This document shows, one piece after another, positions 1 to 11,147 of a stretch of DNA of 36,305 nucleotides. A program made the translations under genes and the position numbers. The notes beneath the pieces were generated by a model that worked only from the letters and a program-made list of their open reading frames with translations, did not search any database and was not told the origin of the DNA. Origin of the DNA: Zygophlyctis sp. KS116 (Eukaryota > Chytridiomycota); NCBI GenBank assembly GCA_054661495.1, contig BAAFSQ010000089.1, positions 1 through 36,305 of the forward strand, given 5' to 3'. Numbering within the stretch: the stretch's first letter is position 1; each line of letters starts with the position of its first letter.

Positions 1-289
1 GTGATTGGATTGTTGAATCTTTCCTTGATTTTGTTTTCATCACTGTTAGCGACCCATTTGACATATGCAAGAGTTGTTAAGTAACCTCCACTTCCGACTA
101 ATGCAATCCCTGCCAGGATAGTTTTGAAAGTGACTGCTCGTTTTACAAATCTCCAAGAAGCCTGATTAGGAAAAGGTTGCTGATTGGATTTATCACTAGA
201 ATAAGTTGCCAAGTTTACCTATAGAAGCCAGCTCGCTTGGTTCGGTTCCCTGACCATCGCCTATGAAAAGGACGCCAGAATCGGTTCAT
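1..289 (-). CDS. Single-pass membrane protein, probably mitochondrial (5' part)
   Basis: Partial gene running off the left edge, read on the minus strand. I place the ATG at 289 and a 23-nt GT-AG intron at 196-218. The joined exons (219-289, 1-195) give an arginine-rich, amphipathic N-terminus beginning MNRFWRPFHRRWSGNR, which looks like a mitochondrial presequence. One hydrophobic helix follows at about residues 50-70, then a charged stretch (KWVANSDENKIKERF). Without the intron, exon 1 meets a stop almost at once, and exon 2 has no ATG and is preceded by an in-frame stop. I do not recognise the family; the presequence plus single-helix layout suggests an inner-membrane protein facing the matrix or intermembrane space. 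Targeting is inferred from composition only. Confidence 0.5.
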
Positions 290-447
290 TTTTGGCTGAG
301 AAAAGAATAAAATGCAAAATTGCCCAGAATTTGAGGGATGAGGTGTGTGTGTAAGATTTTTCCTGTGGGACCATTGGCCCTCATTTTCTGAAAATCTAAA
401 TTTTTTTTTTACTAAAATGGGGTGTACGATTTTCGCGCGTTTTAACC

Positions 448-1975
448 TTGGAGATATCGCCTAAACGCGCACACGCGGCACACACGCGAAACGCCATAAT
501 TGCTGTGATGAAGCATCCGCCGCCAAATGCAGAGTTAATTCAAGTAAAGGAATTCAAAGACTTTTTGCCATTAGTCTTTAGTCTCGGCGATGAAAGACAT
601 GTAAGGTTTACAAAGAATACTTTTGAAGAGCATTACCCATTTGCAAACCACATTTGGGTCCAGGAAAGAGGCTGTTCAGATCGACAAGTTCCAAAATATG
701 GTACTTATCAGCAATATATATGCCGATGGTCAAATCAAAAGAGACGCGAATACAAAAAGAAGACGAATAACATAACCAAATGTACAAGGAGGGTGTTTGT
801 GATGCGAGGTTGACCATAAAGTATTATGAAGCAGAACAAGAGTATGAAATTTATCATACAAAGGGAAAGCATCAACATTCACACTCGATTGAGGAGTCTC
901 ATGCACGGAAAGTCTGTACTGGAATTTTGCAACAGGTACATGATCAATCTGCATTGGGTTACAAATCTGAACAAGTTCATAAAGTGGTCTTAAGAATGAA
1001 TGAGAATACTTATGGTGATCAATGTAAGTATTTAAATATAAACCATGCCCTTTCATCGAGACAGAGAAACTTTACCTCTATGCAGGAGTCCGACCGACCT
1101 AAAGATGATATACAACATGATATCGGAGATGCTTTAAGATATCTTGATACTATTGTGGTGGATGAAAACAAAGAAAATACATATTCTTATCGTTATTATG
1201 TCAGAGCAAATATTTTTGTCTTTGCAAATACCATTCAGTTGGGGTTATTAGCTAAACAGGGCAATATATTCTTGATGGATTCCACGCATGACCTGAATCA
1301 TTGGAAATGGTATTTCTTTACAATATACATCCGAGATAAATCCGGTCAATGGTTTCCTGGTGGTCATTTTTTTACTACAGAACAGAGTGCAAATGTTATT
1401 GCTGAAGGCTTGACGAAATTGAAAGACTTTGTTAAGGAACAATGTAAAGAGAGGCCATGGGAACCACGCTATTGTGTTATCGATCAAAGTTCAGCAGAAG
1501 AACGTGCATTAAATATCGCATTCCCAGGTATGAATACTTCAGATCATATTCATAGGTCTTAAAAAAGGAGAACAAGAATTATCGATATTGTATTGTAGAT
1601 TACATGTTTGCCGCACATTACTCAAAGCTCCTGTTAATAAATGTGTTCAAAGCCTCATGATTAATGCATACTATGCAAAAACTAAATTGACATTCGATGA
1701 TTTTATAAAGAAAGCTTACAAAGAGGCCAAAAATAACCAAGAAAGATCATATGTTAAAAAGTATATGCGCAATAGTGAAAAATGGGGATTATATAGACGA
1801 ACTCATTCACCTCTTCTTTTGCAAATCAAAACCACAAATGCTATTGAGTCTTATCATGCACAGATAAAGATGAGGTGTGAAAAAACGGATAGTTTTCAAT
1901 ACAGTATCTCAAAGTTCAAGATCAGTATATCTACTTGCCAATTGCAGATTTCTGCTATGGATCTGGATGAATAAA
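448..1975 (+). mobile_element. MULE-type DNA transposon transposase, decayed
   Basis: Reads as a Mutator-like (MULE) DDE transposase. The first usable ATG is at 508. An N-terminal domain of the WRKY/FLYWCH-like kind ends near 780 in GVCDARLTIKYY. The catalytic core shows the first Asp in LMDSTHD (about 1275), a second Asp in VIDQSSAEERAL (about 1480) and the Glu in TNAIESYHAQIK (about 1840), the usual D-D-E spacing, with the family signature CRLHVCRTLL between them. A 28-nt GT-AG intron at 1528-1555 restores the frame (AFPG joined to LKKGEQELS). One further frame change near 780-795 is not explained by an intron, and the C-terminus is lost near 1930-1975, so this copy is probably dead. Terminal repeats are uncertain. 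Confidence 0.8.
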
Positions 1976-2730
1976 TCCCATCTCTTGACCGATGAATTTC
2001 ATCGACACGCTGCTTTATTAAATGATCCCTCTGACAAAGAAAAAATCAGTTTTATTAAAGAATTTATTGCCAATGCACCTCATAATCCACCCCTTCGCTT
2101 TGAATCATTAACAGCGATTGATTTCATGGCGTGGATTGTTTCTTTGCGCAAGAAAGATGGCTCAACACTCGGTTATAATGCCCAAAATACAAATAGATCG
2201 GCTTTGTTTAATCTATTTCGTGACTACAGAAAGACTATGTCCGAGGAATTGTCGCGTGAAATAAAAAATACTTTTATTGGCTTAAAGAGGAAAATTGCCA
2301 TTAATCAACAAAATGGGAATGGATCTATTAAAGTGGGCAAATCACCATTGGCTTTAACCCTTTCCTGATTGTACTGTAGTTGAAATTTGGAAATTATGGA
2401 ATTGTGGAGACCCTTCTAATAATATCACATCATACAAGTATTTACAGCCAATTGATATGCCTTCTTCTAATTGTAAAAAGCGGCTCAGCGATTTAAAATT
2501 CTTAATGGAGAAAATTATTTCAAAGGCAAGATATCTCAATATATATTCTGATCGTCTTGATGAATTGGGGCAACAAGGGTATTTACTCAATGTCAAGACG
2601 TGATCGAGATTGAATTGTTGTTAGGAAATCAACGCAGAAGACGCTGTGCCCAACTTTCTTGGAGAACAGTTGTGAACGAGTTAAGAAACGAGGTTCTCGG
2701 ACATGAAATACTCAGGAAAGTGAACAATAA
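1960..2730 (+). mobile_element. Crypton-like tyrosine recombinase remnant, internally deleted
   Basis: Directly after the MULE core, in another frame, lies a stretch containing FMAWIVSLRKKDGSTLGYNA, NRSALFNLFRDYRKTMSEEL and NTFIGLKRKIA (about 2125-2300). This resembles the N-terminal core-binding part of the recombinase-like proteins of Crypton-type transposons known from oomycetes and some fungi. After GKSPLAL (about 2350) the frame changes, and what follows (EIWKLWNCGDPS, KKRLSDLKFLMEKI, about 2380-2520) resembles the C-terminal tail of the same proteins. The intervening catalytic recombinase domain is absent, which suggests an internal deletion. The family assignment rests on remembered sequence patterns and is moderate only. 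The block ends against the AAA+ ATPase reading frame at about 2731. Confidence 0.5.
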
Positions 2731-4332
2731 AATTTTTTAAAATTTTATCCCACGTACGTCCCACAAATTCCGCCTAAGAATAATTTTCCTCATTTTGGGA
2801 ATGCTGGCGTTGTAGAAACACTTTTTCGAACTGCACTAAGTAAGGCGGCAATTAGACCAGGTTCTAAAGAAGAAAACGGGTCAATATTAATTCTGCCAGA
2901 GGATTTAGATATTAATCTAGGGGATTATGTTGATAATAGTGATCCTTTTGAACCTTTAACGCAACTTTATCGCATGGATTCTGTGCGCACTAGCTTAGAA
3001 AGACTAAAGAATTCTTTTGAAATCGCTCTTCTGGAAGGATCGGAAATACCTAATATTGGTCATTTTATTTTCCGTGGTTCTCCTGGTACTGGAAAAACTA
3101 CAGTTGCGCGGGTAATGGCACAAATTCTTTTCCAGCTAAAACTGATTGGCTCTAAAAAAGTTGTCGAGACGACTGCCTTAGATATGACTGCTGAGTATGT
3201 CGGCCATTCAAAAGTCAAAGTCCATGAAAGATTGAAGGAGGCACAGGGCGGTATTCTGTTCATTGACGAAGCATATGCTTTAGGGAAAAATGTTTTTGGC
3301 CAAGAGGTGGTTGAAACGCTAGTAGCTGCATTGACCAGTAATGATTATAAAAGCATTGTTGTAATTTTGGCTGGATATCCAGGTGATATGAATAAGATGC
3401 TTGATTCGAATGGGGGTCTTAAAAGCCGCTTCACGAGGTTTATTGATTTTGAAGATTGGCTTGTTTCTGATTGCTTGCAGTATATTACTGATAATTCTAT
3501 CCAAGAAAACTTCTTATTTGAGGACGGGGTCTGTGATATTTTAAAGACAGAGTTCGAAAAGCTAATAAAACTCCCTGGATGGGGTAACGGTCGGGACGCT
3601 CGAAAAGTTTGGGAAGAACTTCTTGCCAACCGTAGTACTCGGATTCGCGATCAAAAGTTTGATGGTTTAAAGAAAATATCATTACTTGATGCAAAAGCTG
3701 CAATGGATTTATTCATTCAAGCAAGAATACCGCCAAACTCAAAGTGCTTATCTCAAACTGATTATATGTTTCAGCAACCGGTAATGGAAGATAACCCACC
3801 CGATAAACTTGCGGCTGATTATGATGTAAGTTTTTCATAAAGTAACATATTTAGTTCACGATCGATTCTAAACACAAAATGACGTGATTTTACTAAATGA
3901 TGATTTTGAAGAAGAATCTGATCATTCATCAGATGATACTGATGTTGATGCGCTAGAGAAATTCTTTTCAGAATGCATTGTATTTTTTATATTTATAACT
4001 GATAGACCGCTGTGGACCGTGATACCACTGTTAGCGATGAAATCTGGGATGAACTCCAAAATAAGAAGCGCATTTACCAGGCTGAAATAAAGCAAATTAA
4101 GCAAACTACTGATCAGCAGGGCGACCAGAAAGTAAAGAAAGGGGAAAAGGATGTTTTAAAAACTAAAACATCCAAAACGATTAAAAAAATGGTCAATATT
4201 CAGGATAAAATCAAAAAAATTGGAAAATGCAGCCAGGGATATATTTGGTTACAGGTAGGCGGTGGTTGGAGATGTGCAGGAGGTAGTCATTTTGTCTCTG
4301 ATGCTGAACTAAGAGATCGCTATTCAGAATAA
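2731..4332 (+). pseudogene. CbbX/SpoVK-like AAA+ ATPase, 3' part of a larger gene
   Basis: Open from 2731 with no good ATG before 2974, so I read it as the 3' half of a gene whose 5' half is gone. It starts with the conserved lead-in FGNAGVVETLFRTAL, then one AAA+ module: Walker A GSPGTGKTT (about 3080), Walker B ILFIDEAYAL (about 3255), sensor region VVILAGYPGDMN, arginine-bearing SRFTRF and a C-terminal lid with WGNGRDARKVWEEL. Fungal proteins of this class usually carry several such modules. An acidic linker (about 3885-3979), a 26-nt intron (3980-4005) and a Lys-rich tail follow, ending in the Cys motif WRCAGGSHFVSDAEL seen at the C-terminus of these proteins. I could not find a consistent splice between the core (ending near 3830) and the acidic linker, so this copy may be inactive. 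Role unknown. Confidence 0.65.
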
Positions 4333-4426
4333 ATATATTTTTCTTGAACGAATTAAATTTATAAACTCCCAAAAAACAGAAAATACAATAAAAAAGCCTG
4401 ATAAAATCTTGTATTAATCAGCAAAA

Positions 4427-5576
4427 TTAATTATCAAGAGTAAGGCCAGAATCAGATTTCTCCATTTTCTCTGGTTTAGCAGTCAAAATCCCTTTTCTGC
4501 CAGATTTATGAGCCTCATAAGTTCTTCCTAGTCGAGACTGAGGGCCTAATTGAGGATTCAGAATAAAGTCAAACAAAAGTTTAGTCCATGAAGAATGAAA
4601 AGCTAGAGGATCATAGTATTCTGAAGCAATCTCCTTTACTTTTTGAATTCTTGACCAAGGTACCTATAAAATCAAAATTTAATGAATTATACTTTTGTAA
4701 AATCATGATGTTCATTATGAAGTCCAATATTCAAATAAAGGTAATTCATTTTTCCATAATATGAGTAAGTCTCTTGACCATCTGTAATCGTAAAATGTTC
4801 CTGAATAAAATGCATTGCTGACGGATGTAATCCATAACCAAACCATAATGAACAAAAAACATATAAAAGTCCTCTTGGACCACAAACATTATAGATTAGT
4901 ACATCACAAACAATAGTAAAAACTAAATTAATAATTTCCCAGGTAGAAGGAACCTATTTTTTAGAATTTTCTTCATTTTCTCTACCTTTTGCATAGCAAG
5001 ACCCCGAACAACATACATCAATGGATAAAAGAACAAAAAGAGTAATTTTTTAAAAGAAGATCCCTTTACCATTTCAATTTCCCATTTTAAAGGAAGATCA
5101 GGATCTTTCCCTTCAACACCTTGAAACGCATGATGCTCCAAGTGATAACGACGAAAAGAACAAGCAATAGGAAATGGAATACAGATATTAGCGACAAGCC
5201 CAATTATTCTATTTACTAGTTGTGAGGAATGTACTAGACCATGAGCAGCCTCGTGAATTAAAACGCCATAAAGTTGAGTTATTGTTCCACCAAAAACGTA
5301 TGAAGTTAACAAAAGCCAAAATAAAGAGTCCGACACTCTACCAAAATAGTAAGCAACCGCCAACTGGACAATAGTAGACACAATAGTTATCGGAATAGAT
5401 TTTGTTTCAACGCCATACAATTCCTTAATTTCTGGATGTTTCTCCAAGATATTGAGTCGACGCTTAACATGGGGTTCATCCAGATCATCTTGAGCAATGT
5501 CATTGTGAATTCCAGGGATGGACCTCTTCCATGTCCCTAGATACTGAGGAAATCGACCGTCAAATTTTGAAATCAT
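4427..5576 (-). CDS. DEGS1: Sphingolipid delta-4 desaturase (dihydroceramide desaturase)
   Basis: Exons 4986-5576, 4693-4953 and 4427-4663 (introns 32 and 29 nt) give 362 aa. The enzyme introduces the delta-4 double bond of the sphingoid base in the ER membrane, turning dihydroceramide into ceramide. All three iron-binding histidine boxes are visible: HEAAH (exon 1), HLEHH in FRRYHLEHH (exon 1) and HNEHHDF (exon 2). The conserved start of the family (DEPHVKRRLNILEKHPEIKEL) and the C-terminal part (HFIQEHF, ETYSYYG, YYDPLAFHSSWTKLLFDF) also match. It is about 40 aa longer than the animal enzyme, with extra residues at both ends. It is divergent from the trimethyllysine dioxygenase gene across only 141 bp, so the two probably share a promoter region. 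Confidence 0.93.
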
Positions 5577-5717
5577 TTTTGCGATTTCTCCTTGACCTGG
5601 CCACTGACTCGCGCTTTTGGATCTGAAAGGGGATTTCGATCAGACACATTCCAGGACATCAAGTTTTATTTTACAAATTTTACAAATGCTAAACTTAAAA
5701 ACGTAAACAAACAAAAC
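5577..5717. promoter_or_regulatory. Divergent 141-bp promoter region
   Basis: The whole space between the ATG of the desaturase (minus) and the ATG of the trimethyllysine dioxygenase (plus). It must hold both promoters and both 5' leaders. I see no clear TATA box; the half nearest the dioxygenase is AT-rich. Confidence 0.5.
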
Positions 5718-7001
5718 ATGAACAGACTCGTCAAGAGATTCATATCTCAGTCATTTCTTACTTTAGAATCAAAAAGACTGATCAATGTCAAATTCAATTC
5801 TCAAAGTGATTCAGTGGTAAAGGTTAGGTTTGACGATGGAAGCGAATCTAGTTTTCATGGAATTTGGTTAAGAGATCATTGCAAATGCATTCATTGTCAT
5901 CATCCAGCTACTAAACAGAGGCTTTTAGATACATCAAATATTCCAGTCGATATAAAACCAATATCTGCCAAAATTCATGATAACACCCTGAAATTAAGTT
6001 GGTCGGACGGACATGAATCAAATTTTGATTCGTTATGGTTGCATCATAATTCATATTATCCTAGGATCTATAAAGAAGAGAAAAAGTATTTTTATTATTG
6101 TTAAAATTTATAGATTATTAAAGTTTTGGGGAAAAGATCTTGTCTTACCGATCGTGTCTTACTCTGATGTTATGGATGAAAACGATACTGGTCTTGCGAA
6201 ATGGCTTAATAATATTGTAAAATAAATTATATTTAATTAAAAGGAAACTGTAGGGATTGGTGCTGTTGATGGTGTTCCTCTTCATCCTGCAGTATAATTT
6301 TATAAAAACTGACAAAATAGGAGACTGAAAGGCTGGCAAGAAGGATCGCATTCATAAAAGAAACTCATTATGGAGGATTTTATGATTTTACTTCAAATTT
6401 AGAGCATGGAGACACTGCTTATACAAATTTATCTTTATCAGCACATACAGACACCACATATTATACTGAACCAATGGGACTACAAGGATTTCATCTTCTT
6501 CATCATCATGGAGAAGGAGGAGAAAGTTTATTTGTAGATGGATTTAATGCTGCTAAACGGCTATTAGATGAATATCCTTGGGCGTATCAAATCCTTTCTA
6601 CTCAAAGAATTTCAGCTCATTCAATTGGTGATTCAAAAGTTTATATGAAACATACACCATCATCTGGTTTTCCTATATTGAATCTTGATCCACTAAGCAA
6701 GGAACTTTATCAGATTAGATTTAATAACAATGATCGTTCTCCTCTACTTCCCCAGTCTCCAAAGAGTGTAATTTTATTTTACAAGGCACTAGGAGAATGG
6801 ATTAAACTCTTGAAATCTCCAGAATTTGAACTTAAAACTAAACTTTTTCCTGGACGATTTGTAATGTTTAACAATTGGAGAGTGTTACATGGACGGTCTG
6901 CCTTTACAGGAAGTAGAAGATTGATTGGATGTTATATCGGAATGGATGACTTCAAAAGTCGACTCAGAATACTAAATAACACATCAAAGTCCAACATTTA
7001 G
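5718..7001 (+). CDS. TMLHE: Trimethyllysine dioxygenase, carnitine biosynthesis
   Basis: Four exons (5718-6085, 6114-6216, 6244-6291, 6321-7001; introns 28, 27, 29 nt) give 399 aa. It is the Fe(II)/2-oxoglutarate enzyme that hydroxylates N6-trimethyllysine, the first step of carnitine synthesis, normally in mitochondria. The N-terminus (MNRLVKRFIS) is presequence-like. The small Cys/His domain RDHCKCIHCHHPATKQR (about residues 52-68) is typical of the TMLH/BBOX group. Iron ligands are H215 and D217 in SAHTDTTYY, plus a distal His at about 363 in RVLHGRSAF. KELYQIRFNNNDRS and LFVDGFNAA favour TMLH over gamma-butyrobetaine dioxygenase. An upstream in-frame ATG does not exist close by, and the chosen start gives the expected length. 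The stop is 26 bp from RPL43. Confidence 0.92.
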
Positions 7002-7027
7002 AAAAGATTTTAGATTGAATCGAATAT

Positions 7028-7356
7028 TTAAGCCTCTGTCAATTCTCGTACTAACATTAAATAAAGTAAATTACATCTTCGCACAGCAGATCTCACAGTA
7101 GCAGCGGCAGTAGTGCCAACAGTCCATGCACCACCAGCCATTGTCTTTCTGCATCCACGACATTTCCAGATCCCTACGGCAGATCTCTTGACTGAATCTT
7201 TTCCACAAAAAGTGCAAGTGTAAGTGGCATGCTGGGTGATTTCCATTTTTTTAACTTGTTTACGGAGAGATGCACCATATCTTGTACCATATTTACCAGT
7301 CACTCCAACCTTCTTTGTTCGTTTCTAATCATTATCATCACTACACTTACAGCCAT
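7028..7356 (-). CDS. RPL43: Large-subunit ribosomal protein eL43 (L37a)
   Basis: Three exons on the minus strand (7351-7356, 7075-7324, 7028-7050) with introns of 26 and 24 nt give exactly 92 aa, the length of the yeast and human proteins. The first exon holds only ATG-GCT, and the second continues [17 protein letters not shown]. The zinc ribbon is intact, with CTFCGK (two Cys) and WKCRGCRK (two Cys), and the C-terminus reads SAVRRLRELTEA once the 24-nt intron is removed. Left unspliced, the C-terminus would carry an extra NLLYLML that no homologue has. This gene is the cleanest proof that the tiny introns are real. Confidence 0.97.
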
Positions 7357-7457
7357 ATATTTTTTTTCTTAACCTATAAAGAGATTTTGGTTCAGGAATA
7401 TAGCGCCACAGCGCAAACTCTTGCCCATGACATAGGCCCTGTGCCGCTAAAGATCCA

Positions 7458-10400
7458 ATGCCTCCAAAGAGTCGGATATCCAATCTGCTCAACAATTTTG
7501 ATTTTACAGTCGATGATGATCCAAACGAATCATTTGAAAACAGTCAGGGAGAGAATGCATTAAATGCCTTACTGTCGAGATCTAAAAAGAAGGATCAAGT
7601 AAGACTCCAAGAATTAACAGCCAGCGCAATTTAGAAAGTATAGCATCATCAAGTCAATCAATATCATCCCCTTCTCTAGATCAATCATCAAACTATCCAC
7701 ATGAACGACCAGCCATTGCTCCTAGGTCCACTTCCCAACGTCAAATCAATACTTCATCAGCATCTCCAAAAGAGCAAAAGTCTACAAGTCCAGGCCTTAT
7801 TCTTAGAAATATTCTTAATCCAGGCTCTAGAAAATCCAAACAATCACAACAAAGGTCGGCAGATGAAGAGTCTCTGCCTTCGTCCCAATCTCCAATTTCT
7901 CAAAGAGGGCCTTCAGCATTTGAAAAGCGGTCAGAAGAGAATGAAAAGTTGGAATTTAATCCAAATTTATCAAGTCGGAGGCCATCTGAAGAACAAGGGC
8001 AAAGATCTCGATCGGTTGGTAGACGGACATTTGATTATTCTAATCTCACTGCAAGTCTAAGAAAAATGTCTTTTTTTCCATTGTTTGCTCCTTCATCAGG
8101 AACAGATCAGAAATGGCTACCTGAACATGATTGGTATGCTTATGATATAATGCTCGAAGATTGTTTGCAAGATTCTAAAGCTTTTAGCATGCTTGCTTGG
8201 AATACATACGAAGAAAAGAAAGATTCTGTTATAAAAGTTAGATCGCAAGTTCAAAAAATTCAAAATACCCTCATTTCAACTCCTACTGAAGAGGGTATGG
8301 TTTTAATGATTCAGACTTTGTATTATTATAGGGATTTGGAATTGATTATTGTAAAGAATTTGGCCTCGGTTTTAGCATATAAAGTCATATCATATGAATC
8401 AAGTCTTAAGAATCTTGATTCTGAATTATCTTCTATAAAGTTCTTACTAAAAGATAAAGAAAATTTAATAGGAAAAATGGAAAAAAGGGCTCGTGAAAAA
8501 GAGTCAATCATATTAGATCTTGAAAAAAAGATTCATTCAACGAAAAAAGCTGCTTCAGACTCGGACACTGATGTTGAAGAAGATGTATCATGGAAAAAGA
8601 AGGCTAATAATGGATTCGTAATTTCAGACAGAGATGTACTGACATTGGCATCTATTCTACAGTCTCTAGATCCTAGTTTACCACATCCCACACCTTCAAA
8701 CTTGATTTCTTCTCTGTCTAAATTACAATCAGGCAATTCTTCGACATATTCAAATGTCGAAAAAGATAAATATAAGGATAAATACGAAGCCCTTGAGGCA
8801 AAATATAGTTCTAAGCAAGGGGAAGTAGAAAAATATCGGGAAGAAGCTAAAAAATGGAAGCATCGTTTTGAACGAAAACACTCTCATAATAATGAAACGA
8901 ATGGCGACAAAATTAATTATAATGAGAAATACCAAGCTCTTGAGGCAAAGTATACTTCAAAAACAGAAGAATTAGAAAAATATCAAGAGGAAGCAAAACA
9001 ATGGAAACGACGTTATGAAGAATCTGACGCAAAGAACTCTCAAATCAATGACCTAAGTCAAAATCAGTCAAATGATCTCAAAGAATTAAAAGCAACTCTT
9101 CGTCGTGAAGCGGAGCAAGAAATAAGCGCAATATCAGAGCAGGCAGATCGGGAAATGAAAGACATGCAAGAATCATTTAATCTTAGACTGCGTGAGACAG
9201 AAACTGGCTCTAGAAAACAAATCGATGATCTGAAAAAGAAGCTCGACACACAAGAGCGAGAGATACGGACATTGAAACTTGAAAGTACTGAATCTTTGAG
9301 AAAAAATCAATCTGTTGCGAACTCTCAAATGGACAAACTTCAAATAGAACTTGAGAGAGAATATCAAGAACAAATTGACGAATTAGAAAATAGACTGGAG
9401 CAGTCGGGATTAGAAGCTTCTAAAACACTTGAAAAAGAATTGGAGAAGCTGAGGGAAGCACATGAGATGGAGCTATCTTCACTTTCAAGACGCCATAAGA
9501 AAGATCTTGAGAAAGCTCAACATGATGGAATTATAGCCAAGATTGATACCCAGAATCTGTTAGATGAAGCACAAGCCACAATCGAAAGAATCAAAGAGGA
9601 AGCGTTTAAAGAAAAGGAAGAGAATGATCGTGAATTTGAATCTCTTACCAAAAAAATTAACCATCTGACAGATGAGAATCATAATTTATCACTAAGCGTT
9701 CAACAAGTCGATACTAAATATATTAGGCAGATTGAACAATTAGAGTCTCAGGTATCAATTTTAGAGTCTGAAAATTCAAATTTAAGAGGAATGGTCGATA
9801 TTGAGAAAGGAAGTTCAGATACTTTGAAGCAAGACATTAGAGACAAGGAAACATATATTTCAGAATTAGGAAAATCTGTTTTGGAATATCAAAAATTGAT
9901 GAAAGAATTTGAAGAAGTTGAAAATCGCTATAAAGCAGAACTCCAGAAAAAAAATGAACATATTGCCAGTCTAGAGGGAACAATTCAGAAAGAAAAAGAA
10001 TCATCAAACCAAGGATTACTGGCTCAATTAGAGGCTAAAGACGAAGCATTAGATCAATTGGATAGGATAAAGAGAAGGCTTGAGGCTACTGAACAAGATT
10101 TAAAGCGTTCTAAATCCTTTACAGATGAGAAGGAAACAGAGATTATTGATTTGAAAAAACTAGTTAGATCTCAAAACAAGCAATTGGAAACAGCACTTGG
10201 AGGCCCTGTAGCCAGTACTCCTAAACATAGTAAAGATGATTTGGAATCCAAGGTTGAAGTGTTGACTTCTCAAATATCTAGTCTAAAACGCCAGCTCGAG
10301 TATAAAGAAAAGGAAAGTTTTGAAGTTCGAATGGAAGCAGCAGAAGCATTTCAAAAAGCTTCAGATTTGGATAAAGCCAAGGAAGAAATCAATCGACTAA

Positions 10401-10552
10401 ACTCTGAAATGGACAAGATTTCATTGATGTTAATTGAGCTCAAATCTGCCAAAGTACAACTCTTAGAGAGAGTAGATAATGCCGAACATCGTGAAAACCT
10501 TCTCAAAAATGAGTTATCTCTATTAAAAGCAGAACTTGAAAGAAAACGTTAA
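7458..10552 (+). CDS. Long coiled-coil protein, function unknown
   Basis: Two exons (7458-7598, 7625-10552; intron 26 nt) give 1,022 aa. The first 150 or so residues are low-complexity, rich in Ser, Pro, Gln and Arg. A compact non-coiled region follows (about residues 165-260, containing KWLPEHDWYAYDIMLEDCL and EEGMVLMIQTLYYYRDLEL). From about residue 300 to the end the protein is almost wholly heptad-type coiled coil rich in Glu, Lys and Leu. Residues about 430-463 and 479-512 are a near duplicate (KYEALEAKYSSK versus KYQALEAKYTSK). There are no membrane segments. I do not recognise an orthologue; scaffold, centrosomal or septum roles are possible, but nothing in the sequence decides. It is divergent from RPL43 across about 100 bp, and its stop is 3 nt from the RPB8 stop. 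Confidence 0.85.
8771..9019 (+). repeat. Tandem duplication inside the coiled coil
   Basis: Two copies of an about 34-residue unit start at 8771 and 8918, 147 nt (49 codons) apart. The first reads YKDKYEALEAKY and ends KWKHRFE; the second reads YNEKYQALEAKY and ends QWKRRYE. The DNA has drifted more than the protein, so the duplication is old and the repeat is under selection. Confidence 0.8.
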
Positions 10553-10555
10553 CTA

Positions 10556-11052
10556 TTATTTTCTAATTAATAAATAAAGAGAATCACCAACATTCATCTC
10601 TTGTAAATGTCGATGATCACCCGCAATACACATGAGCAAACCCCCAAAAGAGGCATAAACAGCACTAATTTTTTAAAAAAATGAAAACATACACTAGTGA
10701 TCCCTTTGAATCATCGTATTTGTACACTTTGCCATACATTACGTAATCATAACTAGACTTTATAAATGTAAACTTACTCATCAGCCAATGACTTGACACC
10801 GGGCAGATCCCTCCATGGTTCATTCATAAGGCTCTCTGAGACTGAAGCCTCTGTTGATAACGATGATGCAAGGACTAGAGTGAATTTTTCAGTGACAGTC
10901 ATGGGGAAGATTTCAGTATTAATATCAAGAGTTAATTCCATGGCCATGTTTTCTGAATTTCCTAACACCCGCGATACTTTATCAAACTTTTTCCCATATG
11001 GATCTATATCAGAGACTTCAAAAATATCTTGGAACAAAATGTTTTTCTTCAT
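10556..11052 (-). CDS. RPB8: RNA polymerase I/II/III shared subunit Rpb8
   Basis: Three exons (10778-11052, 10693-10752, 10556-10664; introns 25 and 28 nt) give 147 aa, as expected (yeast 146). Rpb8 is an OB-fold subunit shared by all three nuclear RNA polymerases. Matching blocks are LFQDIFEVSDIDPYGKKFDK at the N-terminus, ELTLDINTEIFPM, FTLVLASSL, SLADDYDYVMYGKVYKYDD across the first intron, VAVYASFGGLLMCI across the second and LYLLIRK at the end. The reading frame stays open upstream of the chosen ATG for about 18 codons after a possible acceptor, but homologues begin here. Its stop faces the coiled-coil gene's stop with 3 nt between. Confidence 0.95.
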
Positions 11053-11147
11053 TTTTTCAAGTGCAAGTAGGAGGTCTAGGCCTCTTTCATCTCTTTCATC
11101 TGTAATCTTTAGCTTTGTAGATCTCTAAATATAAATAAAATTCATCT

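Noticed and set aside
450-500. GC-rich CGCGCACACGCGG patch as a CpG-type or Z-DNA regulatory element
   Set aside because: It lies inside the open frame just before the transposase ATG and is best seen as transposon sequence of different composition.
8326-9373. Several antisense open frames within the coiled-coil gene
   Set aside because: They mirror the Glu/Lys-rich heptads of the sense strand, lack family similarity and overlap a long uninterrupted sense frame.
10774-11120. An N-terminal extension of Rpb8 or a separate exon reading KITDERDERGLDLLLALEKM
   Set aside because: The frame is open but no ATG or donor exon supports it, and Rpb8 homologues begin at the chosen start.
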